The translations under genes were made by a program, and so were the position numbers. Under the pieces are notes generated by a model. It searched no databases. It saw only the letters and a list, made by a program, of their open reading frames with translations, and was not told where the DNA came from. Positions 10,520-22,566 of a DNA stretch of 22,566 nucleotides are shown piece after piece. This DNA is from Thoreauomyces humboldtii (taxonomy: Eukaryota; Chytridiomycota; Chytridiomycetes; Spizellomycetales; Powellomycetaceae): assembly GCA_027596035.1 (NCBI GenBank), contig JADGJA010000336.1, positions 1 through 22,566 on the forward strand, given 5' to 3'. The number at the start of each line of letters is the position of its first letter. Within the stretch, counting starts at the first letter, position 1.

Positions 10520-11060
10520 GTACAGCAATCCCGTGTTGGAGATGATCGGACGTTCTTTGGCCGCGAAGGAAGATGGCAGCTCAAAACCACCGCTCCAGCG
10601 GACAGCACACGAGATTCAACCTGAGGCACTGAGTGAATCGACTTGCTGCGGCATATGCGCTGCGGTCCAAATATTGTGTGCTGAAGAGCTTGCGGATGAC
10701 TATATCTTTCACTACCATGGACACAGTGTGCCTAAACCCACACTCCGCGGAGAGCTGTGGGTCTTCAACGAGAAGAATACCCATGTCGCTTTGCTCTATG
10801 ATTGCCGCAATGCTGGAGACATTTCAACGCGCTCAATTGGTTTGCTGCATAACGAGATGCGGAAACCGCTGCACAAACTCCTGGCCGGCGCAAAGGAGCT
10901 TGCAGACCACGACAAGGAACCGCCGATACCCATGGAGGCTTGTATACAAAGTGCTGCCTGCAAAACAAATCAGGTTCTTTCAGTGATACCGGACTTGCCT
11001 GCGGACGTGTTAATCAGCTGTCCCGCCCCACCACTCGAGATCGCTTGAAGATGGGTTCAT
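10520..11060 (+). pseudogene. KOG1: Fragment of Raptor/Kog1 (TORC1 subunit), caspase-like N-terminal domain, decayed
   Basis: Raptor/Kog1/Mip1 is the substrate-recruiting subunit of TORC1, normally well over 1,000 residues. Here only about 180 codons of its N-terminal (RNC, caspase-like) domain can be seen. Recognisable blocks: LEMIGRSL at 10533, then DYIFHYHGHSVPKPT (family HYNGHGVPKPT), GELWVFN, LYDCRNAGD (family YDCSNAG), ACIQSAAC, and IPDLPADVLISC before EIA. Both His and Cys of the caspase-like motif pair survive. Damage: about 15 residues are missing between WVFN and LYDC; the WQxKT block near 10573 is in another frame, implying compensating indels; and a TGA at 11046-11048 replaces the Leu before the conserved RW, which continues in frame past the stop. 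No further Raptor similarity is seen. There are no introns in the matched part. It is probably a dead duplicate or retrocopy. Confidence 0.75.
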
Positions 11061-12067
11061 CTTTGATCAATCCTTCTCCTTCTCATTTGGTTTTGCTTGT
11101 GGATATGCCATGCCGTAGCAATAGAACCGCCTTTGGGCAAAATCATGGCCAATGTACCTCAAGTGAAGTGCGCAGTCATGGACCGCGTGTCGCGCAGCAG
11201 GCAATGTGCTGTCGACCCACCAGCAAGTTTCCGCCAATCCGCAACTGCCGCCCTCGCAATCATTTCCGGCGATGGACTCTCTCCTAGAACGAAGTGCTCC
11301 TAACAGCACGCTACATTGAGCACGCAGCCATCCCACTGCGATTAGAGGATGGGGCAGTTGAAGGAAAGTCTCCTCGAATCGTGGTGAGGCAGTCGAGAAA
11401 CTCGGTAAGAAACGGGCGACGCTTCAGCGTTTCTGGAAGCCATGGATCAATTGACACGTTGAAATGCTGCAGTCGATCATCTCCGAGAAGAATGAATGTG
11501 AACAAAGACAAATCCTATTGCAGCTTCTACGCCCTGGGTTTACGGTCGCGATAATCCATCAGCTCTATGCACTATTTGGTGATATCACTGTTGGCAAGGC
11601 TGCTTTAAGCTTCAGATCGAGGGTTAGATCAAGACAATGAAGGTGGCGTGGGCAGGTTGCTTCGAGTTGGCGCGATGTCATCCGTGTCCAAGAGTTTAGC
11701 GGTTTGTCCAGCCGACTTCGGGCTGCCGGTCCAGTCAAGCGCAGAACCAGAAAAGAAGGCTGCAAAGTCGTCATGCGCGACAATTGCTGGGTGCCAGACA
11801 AGACCTTTCCTTGACCCAGCAAGTAGGAGTCTATCCGATAAGATGGGGTGGTTGTAATAATGGCTGGTTGAAAAAGTAAAGAGAAGCCTTGTTAGCCTTG
11901 TTCCTGCGCTTGTTCCGTTGGCTTGTTCCTGTTTGTGAGCTGTGAGCTTGTCCGGTTGCTGTCGAAGTCTGTTCGCGCGCGCGCGTTGCCTAAGCGGCCC
12001 ATCACCATGTAATATGATACCTGTCGTCAATTGACCCCCCCAGGGTGACGGTGACGGCTTGTCGGCC

Positions 12068-12094
12068 ATGAAGAAATCGTTCCCCTTCATCTGA
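12068..12094 (+). promoter_or_regulatory. Possible 8-codon upstream ORF before the ROCK-like kinase
   Basis: An ATG at 12068 opens an eight-codon frame ending in TGA at 12092-12094, 97 bases before the kinase start codon. It would matter only if the transcript starts upstream of it, which cannot be seen here. Confidence 0.25.
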
Positions 12095-12191
12095 TCCGTA
12101 GCGCACGGTGAACTTGATTCCAACTTTCTGTAACCAGTTTCTCTCGCATATTCCGTCTTGCCCCTCGCGACCCACCCCCTACCTAGCCGTG

Positions 12192-17938
<5,747 letters not shown>

Positions 17939-18230
17939 CCGAGTCTATTGGCCAAGTTGTACATATCGGGAGGGGGTTATCGGAGCGAGAGAATCCAGGA
18001 ATGCTCGTTTAGGGAAAGGGAAGGCAGCAGGGAGACACGTGTTGCATTTCGATGTTTTTTGGGAGTCGCTTTGGTTTTTGGACTTTTTTAGTCATATTTA
18101 CATCCTACATTTTTCTGTGCCAGCATCAATGTCTTTCCTGTGCAGCGACTAGCAAACATGGGAGTTTCTGTCTCTTGAATCGTGACTAACGGGACTCTAC
18201 ATTGCATCGTTGACGAATCAACGGGACAGG
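17939..18230. other. Convergent 3' region between the ROCK-like kinase and the E2 gene
   Basis: Both neighbouring genes end here, so this holds two 3' UTRs and transcription ends. It is T-rich around 18050-18115. I see no gene. Confidence 0.5.
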
Positions 18231-19952
18231 TCATGCAACCATGGTCGGATGATCCAGCCCCTCTGTCCACTTCAACAAGCTGTCCGCCTCGATCTCCCAA
18301 TCTTCTCCGACGTGACCCGTCGTCTCAGCCAGATGCGATCCAGCGTCCCGAGCCCCATCACCCAAATCTCCCATGCGCGGGGTTCCGATCCCCACGTCAC
18401 CGGGATGCGTCAACAGCGCCGCGGACGACGAGGAGGTCGACGACAGTTTCGTGGCGAGGACGACGGAACTCCCCTTGGATGCGTTCTTGCTGTAGAGCTG
18501 TCGCATGGCGTCCACCCGCTCATCCCGCGAGGTCCGTCGTGGTGCCTTGGCGATCTTCTTTGCTGGGAACTTCCCGAACCAGAGGTCTCGCTGTCTAAAC
18601 CGCGCGGAGTATGGGTAATCTTGGGGAATCGAGGAAATCATGGAAGGGATGGCAGCAGGTTGTGTGTGCATGAACGTACCGTGCCATCATTTCTCGAAAC
18701 TGCTCCTCCGTGACTTTCGTCCCCGCGATGTCGCGCGCGAACATCAGCTCGTTCGGTATCCGGGTGTTTACTGTTGACGGAGGCACGAAGCGGGTCAGCG
18801 GAAGAAGGCTGTCCAAAAAAAAACAAGAAAACGCTCTTCCAGACAACGTCCAGGTTTGTTTTGCGCTTGCCTCGCACGTGGAACTCACTGTGATGATGCA
18901 CGTTGGGAGCCATGGGTAGAGACGTGGCGAGGGACTTCCAGAAGTCGTAGTACTCGTCGAAACTGACGGTCCGGACCTCGCCTTCCGGCAGTGCCAGGAC
19001 GACGTCAGGCTCGACGGGGACGTTCAGATGCGCCGGTAGCGGTGCAAGCTCAGGACGACTGTCGGTGATCGGTGAGGCATCCTCTCCTTCGAACGGAACC
19101 AAGCCGACTGGAACGAAAGGTAAAAAAGGAACCCTTGAGTCGATAGCTCACGGCCGACGATCTTCCGTCCGCCAAATCTCTCCCATACCGTCCACCCTGC
19201 GACTCGCGACGACGCAGTCCCGTACCAGCTGATCGTAGAGACGCGGCGAGCTCTGATATATCTCGGCGGCGGCCATGTTCACTGGGTAGTCGAGACCTGG
19301 ATTGGCCAGCAACGTCTGTACAGCGGGGGGGAAAGTTGCGCGTACAGTCAGCGAGAGCTGCGCGGGACCTTTTTTCCCGATTCCACGATCGAGAGCGCTT
19401 CTCTCTTTCTCTCTATCGACACATTTTCCATACGTACTCGAAGCGCCATGAGAAGATGCGGTATGGACGTTCCCGGCAGCCACTCGTCCGGGTCGTCGAT
19501 CAACGACATGCAAGGTTTCCCAGTCTGCATGTCCACGTTCGGGTGGAAAGGGACGGTCCTGAAGAAGACCTCTGGAGGTCGCTCATCGTACTCGTCGTCA
19601 AAGTACAGTTCCAGCTTGAAGACTCCTCCTGGAAAAGTATCACGAGCAGCGGTTTTTGTCAGTCGTTCGAAACACGTTCCGAAATGTTGATCGAGAGACT
19701 CCCGCACCTTCCCATTGAGTATCTGGCAGTCCGTCAATGGTGACCTGCCAGTGGAAGATGTCGTTCTGCACTGGATGCGCTTTTACTCCCTTGCCGTCCG
19801 AACAGAAAGCGGTTTCTGTCAGCTGTCAGCGCAAAAGGGCCGGCCATGGAAACGAGAGTACGACGGGAGTGTGACCTTACCCCAGCAAGCTGCTCGCTGC
19901 GTGAGAGACGGTAGAGTTCCCGTTCAAGGAGGAGTGCGGCGCGTGAAGACAT
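18231..19952 (-). CDS. Ubiquitin-conjugating enzyme E2 (UBE2U-like core) with long C-terminal extension, 7 exons, about 381 aa
   Basis: Exons on the minus strand: 19952-19881, 19789-19708, 19628-19438, 19315-19189, 19107-18889, 18770-18680 and 18594-18231. E2 enzymes carry ubiquitin as a thioester and pass it to substrates with E3 ligases. The core covers about residues 1-157: MSSRAALLLERELYRLS (helix 1), NDIFHWQVTIDGLPDTQWEG, then FHPNVDMQTGKPCM with the HPN motif (80-82) and the active-site Cys C91, DDPDEWLPG, and LLANPGLDYPVN. The TGKPC plus PDEW arrangement resembles human UBE2U more than classical E2s. Residues 158-381 are an extension with no domain I recognise: a block with VSFDEYYDFWKSLATSLPM, another with TKVTEEQFREMMAR, a basic QRDLWFGKFPAKKIAKAPRR and a Ser-rich tail. 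The exon 4 donor (GTATGG at 19188) was picked because the stronger-looking GTGAGC would give a 44-nt intron and the wrong phase. The core is certain; the last three exons are likely. Confidence 0.85.
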
Positions 19953-20110
19953 GGCTTCCTCGTCGTCCTCCCCGTGTACCTTATAAAGCTTTGAAAGAGG
20001 AGCGTAGAAGAGAAGCGTACGGAGAGAGAGGCAGAGGTGGTGCAAGGTGTCCAAGGCGCTCTGTGGCTGTGCAGCTCCCCAAACACACGTCAGCGTTCGA
20101 CAGCGTGACG

Positions 20111-20123
20111 CTAACCCTAACCC
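20111..20123. repeat. Interstitial telomere-like motif, two CTAACCC units
   Basis: The sequence CTAACCCTAACCC matches two units of the common fungal telomere repeat (TTAGGG)n. It sits about 160 bases upstream of the E2 start codon, within its likely promoter. Such boxes can bind TTAGGG-binding factors such as Tbf1-type proteins. Two units could also occur by chance. Confidence 0.6.
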
Positions 20124-20258
20124 ACCAGCGGCAACTCTCAAGGCCCAGCCGTCTACACTCTACTAGCCCCAGCCCTTCCAGACCACTTCACACATTTCTT
20201 GACCCTTCCTTCTCGGACCCAGAAGGACTTCATGAGAGCTGGGAGTACACCTCCTCGT

Positions 20259-20457
20259 CGTCATGTGGGCATCGTCAGAATTATGAGATTTTGCGCGTCG
20301 ATAGGCAGTCTCCTTGAACGAGCTGGACCACGGCCAACGATGTTCGACAGGACTCCTCCACCTTGAGCTCGTTCAAGGAGACTGCAATCGACGAGCAAAA
20401 TCTCATGATTCTGATGCAGTAAAATGAATCGGAAGTTCTGACGATGCCCACATGACG
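20259..20457. repeat. Long imperfect inverted repeat (potential 199-nt hairpin)
   Basis: Three matched stems face each other. Outer stem: 20259-20280 pairs exactly with 20436-20457 (22 bp). Middle stem: about 20276-20302 pairs with 20387-20413, with one mismatch and one G:U-type pair. Inner stem: 20305-20324 pairs exactly with 20366-20385 (20 bp). The loop is about 41 nt. The right arm has about 22 extra bases (near 20414-20435) that interrupt outer pairing. No coding frame uses the arms. It could be a fold-back (MITE-like) element or the precursor of a hairpin or small RNA. I see no clear target-site duplication. Confidence 0.8.
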
Positions 20458-20877
20458 TCTTATGTGTACAGTATTACCGGTATACCTGTAGCCTCGAGAG
20501 GAGGGAGGGTGCCGGGAATCAAAGCTTGGAGTGCATTGAACGTGATCCAGTCTTACCCGCACAGAATGACAACAAGTGACTGGGTTACCGTTTCTATCTG
20601 GTTGATGTTGTTCGCAAACGAACTTTCCATGCCATTATGGGATCACGTCGCCCCTGTTCGAGCCAGGTTGTGCAGTTCGCCCGTATGTTACTGGCTGCGA
20701 GCTGTTACCTCGCCTTGTTCCAAACACAGGCCTCCCTTGTCACCCCAAGCCAACAACGCTTCCCTACGAAGCTTTCCCCGAATCAGCAACCCCGCAGCAG
20801 AATCGGCTCGAGGGATCCGCGACCACGCGTGAAAGCTTTAAGCAGCAGCTCCAAGCATATTTGTCCCTGACAGGTTC

Positions 20878-22002
20878 TCAGACGCCAGCCTGTTTCTTGG
20901 GAGCCTTGGCGACCGTCTTGAGCACGGGTTTGAAGATGGCCGTCTGTTGGATCTTTCGCAAGGTCTTCGCGTCCACGGTCCGATCGTTCCACGTCGACTT
21001 CCGAAGCTTTATCGGCCTGTTCCCGACATACTTTCCTACGCGTGCGAGAAAACGGGCAAGGATGTCAGGTTTTTCCGAGGAAACCCCGACGTTTCCCGAT
21101 TTTCCATCGCGCGTGAGTTCTCCCCTTACCGTTCATCTCCCGCATGGCCTTGACGAAATCGTTGGGGTCCTTGAAGCTCACGAACCCGAATCCTCTGCTC
21201 TTGTTCGTCTTCTGCTCGCGCACCACCCTTGCGCGAAGGACGGAGGGGTACTTGGAGAAGGCTTTCAGAAGTAGATCGTCCGTCACCTCGTTTCCCAGAT
21301 CTCCGCAGAACAATCGGAAGTCGTCTGAAGGGGGGTTCGAAGGAGAAGGTGTCAGAATCCTGCGACTTTTTTGAAAAGCCCGCGAGAAACGATGGGGTCT
21401 TCCCACTCACTAGCATCCCACTCCAAGAGCGTCGCATCCTCCCAAGCCTCTCCTCCCGCGCTCCTCAACAATGGTTTCCTCTTCTTGGCCTTGGCCTCTT
21501 CGGCGGGAGTGGGTGCGAGGGGCATGGGATACAGGGGAACGGCAGGGAGGGCGGCCAGAGCCGCCGCTTTCCTATCCTCGTCGGTGTTGTACTTCGGTTG
21601 GGCTGAGGAAGAGACTGCCGGGACGGCCGAGACGGACGCTGACGCAGCGCTGGGCGTGTAACCTTCTGGATAGGGGACGGCCTCCGTCTCCGTGTAGCCT
21701 GTTGGATATGGGACGCTGTTCGACGAAGGATGTCCGACTGGGTAGCCGGCGGAGGAAGCGCTGTGATATTGTTGTGGTTGCTGGTGATGTTGATGGTATT
21801 GGTATTGCGAAGGTTGACCGTAGTACTCTGCTGGAGCGCCGTAAGTCGTGGCAGAGTACTGTTGGTGACTTTGTCGCTGCTGCTGTTGTTGCTGTTGTTG
21901 TTGTTGCGAGTACCTCACGGGAGCTGCAGAGTAAGACGCTGCTGGTGGTGGTGGTGGTTGTGCCTTGTCCCGGGACTGGTCATGGTCGTAGCTGCTGGAC
22001 AT
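20878..22002 (-). CDS. RBM42-type RNA-binding protein, single C-terminal RRM, 3 exons, 314 aa
   Basis: Exons on the minus strand: 22002-21411, 21324-21130 and 21035-20878; introns of 86 and 94 nt. The N-terminal 160 residues are Gln/Tyr/Pro/Ser/His-rich with a polyglutamine run, probably disordered. The single RRM starts at about residue 198: DFRLFCGDLGNEVTDDLL (RNP2), KSRGFGFVSFKD (RNP1), AMREMNGKYVGNRPIKLRKS. The run from the RRM to STWNDRTVD is the hallmark of RBM42 and its fungal relatives, which are linked to mRNA binding and splicing. The C-terminus is short and basic (VAKAPKKQAGV). The start is the first ATG of the frame. The family assignment is strong; the exact role in fungi is little known. 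No damage is seen. Confidence 0.93.
21872..21908. repeat. CAG/CAA trinucleotide tract coding polyglutamine
   Basis: On the minus strand a mixed CAA/CAG run encodes ten consecutive glutamines in the low-complexity N-terminus of the RBM42-like protein. It is likely to vary in length between strains. Confidence 0.8.
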
Positions 22003-22566
22003 TCTGAGGACAATATGCTACGGAAGTGTAGATCAATGCTACACGAGAGGAATGGAGTGTATGTGGATATGCGTGGGGGTTTTGGAGCGCTACGAGCGTG
22101 ACACAGGGCCTGCAAGTAGATAAGTTGGCAAAGGAACGGACAGAACTCGAAAGCCGGTAGGATCCGCTCTGCTAGCGCATCGGCGTTGGCAAACAGAAGG
22201 TCCGCAGTTCCACCCCTGTTCCCTTCGCTTGCTTTTGCGCGGACGGGAGCAGGAGAAAAGACTCTCCTTTGGACAAACTTTTGAAATGATGAGATTGAAG
22301 GAAATTGCATTAGGAAGAGCCGTCTTAATGGAAACCCGTTAAAAAGGTTTCCTTGCTGAGAAATTCTTCACTGAAAAAACAAAAGAAAAGAGTCCAAAGG
22401 AAAGTCGCCCGCCCGTTCTTTTTGTTTTTGACCGCTTTCCGCAGTGAGCGCGCTGGCATCCGCCGATGATGGTGATGATGATGATGATCAGGCTCCCGTG
22501 GTAATATCTTATGGTTCTCGATGCGACGTGCTGAAAATGCGAAAATCACATGGGGGGGAGTCGGGG
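22003..22566. promoter_or_regulatory. Upstream region of the RBM42-like gene, no other gene seen
   Basis: This should hold the promoter and 5' UTR of the minus-strand RBM42-like gene. It includes a gat/tga microsatellite at about 22464-22489. Short open frames on both strands look like chance. I cannot tell whether another gene begins beyond the window. Confidence 0.45.

Larger units (their letters stand above)
10429..12191. other. 1.8 kb region without an intact gene
   Basis: The left part holds a decayed Raptor fragment (listed separately). Between about 11061 and 12060 I see only broken frames. One plus-strand frame stays open from 11458 to 11636 and then, after one TGA, to 11816; it reads like protein (for example RQILLQLLRPGFTVAIIHQL) but I do not recognise it. 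Around 11886-11935 the motif cttgttcc and close variants recur four times, and 11974-11985 is a short CG alternation. The last 150 bases should hold the promoter and 5' UTR of the downstream kinase. Confidence 0.5.
19953..20877. other. Gene-poor region between the E2 and RBM42-like genes
   Basis: The right side carries the 3' end of the RBM42-like gene and the left side the promoter of the E2 gene; both are transcribed leftward. No protein-like frame longer than about 120 codons is convincing. Within it lie a telomere-like motif and a large inverted repeat, listed separately. From about 20460 to 20877 I see nothing definite. Confidence 0.5.

Noticed and set aside
10491..10560. tRNA-like A box (tagcgctgagtggtcagc)
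   Set aside because: No matching B box (GGTTCGANTCC) follows at a proper distance and no cloverleaf can be drawn.
19108..19151. A 44-nt intron with donor GTGAGC in the E2 gene
   Set aside because: It is shorter than every other intron here and gives the wrong phase for the next exon. A GTATGG donor at 19188 gives 81 nt and the right phase.
21471..22007. Plus-strand open frame of 178 codons
   Set aside because: It is antisense to the low-complexity exon of the RBM42-like gene, with Val and Arg runs from the reversed Gln/Pro/Ser codons.

Overview
This window is nuclear DNA from a fungus, most likely a basidiomycete. Every recognisable gene is a eukaryotic housekeeping or signalling gene split by short GT-AG introns of about 57-122 nt. 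Intron density is high (15 in one gene), genes lie close together on both strands, and the GC content is moderate. The intron density would suit Tremellomycetes, but that placement is only a guess. I see no rRNA, tRNA, CRISPR array or intact transposon. All gene models were spliced by hand from splice-site consensus, reading-frame phase and family motifs.

Layout: (1) 215-3860 minus, a CaMKK/SNF1-activating-type protein kinase, divergent from (2) 4390-6267 plus, ELP3, the catalytic subunit of Elongator. (3) 6615-8691 minus, NOP12, a nucleolar two-RRM ribosome-biogenesis protein, convergent with ELP3 and divergent from (4) 8911-10428 plus, guanine deaminase. (5) 10429-12191, a 1.8 kb stretch with no intact gene. 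Its left part (about 10520-11060) is a decayed fragment of the caspase-like N-terminal domain of Raptor/Kog1, the TORC1 subunit. (6) 12192-17938 plus, a large 16-exon ROCK/MRCK-type AGC kinase with a long coiled coil and a PH domain split by a second helix region and a C1 zinc finger. (7) 18231-19952 minus, a ubiquitin-conjugating E2 of UBE2U type with an unusual C-terminal extension of about 220 residues. (8) 19953-20877, a second gene-poor stretch holding an interstitial telomere-like motif and a 199-nt imperfect inverted repeat able to form a long hairpin. (9) 20878-22002 minus, an RBM42-type RRM protein.

The genes do not form a pathway or cluster. Two broad themes recur: nutrient/energy signalling (SNF1-activating kinase, Raptor remnant) and translation or ribosome production (ELP3, NOP12). 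Their proximity is probably chance.

The points most worth a second look are the Raptor fragment that keeps its His and Cys motifs, the 20259-20457 hairpin, the ROCK-like split PH/C1 tail with an 11-nt micro-exon and a frame-preserving intron, the roughly 110-residue insertion in the activation segment of the SNF1-activating kinase, and the E2 extension. I found no convincing new multi-gene system.
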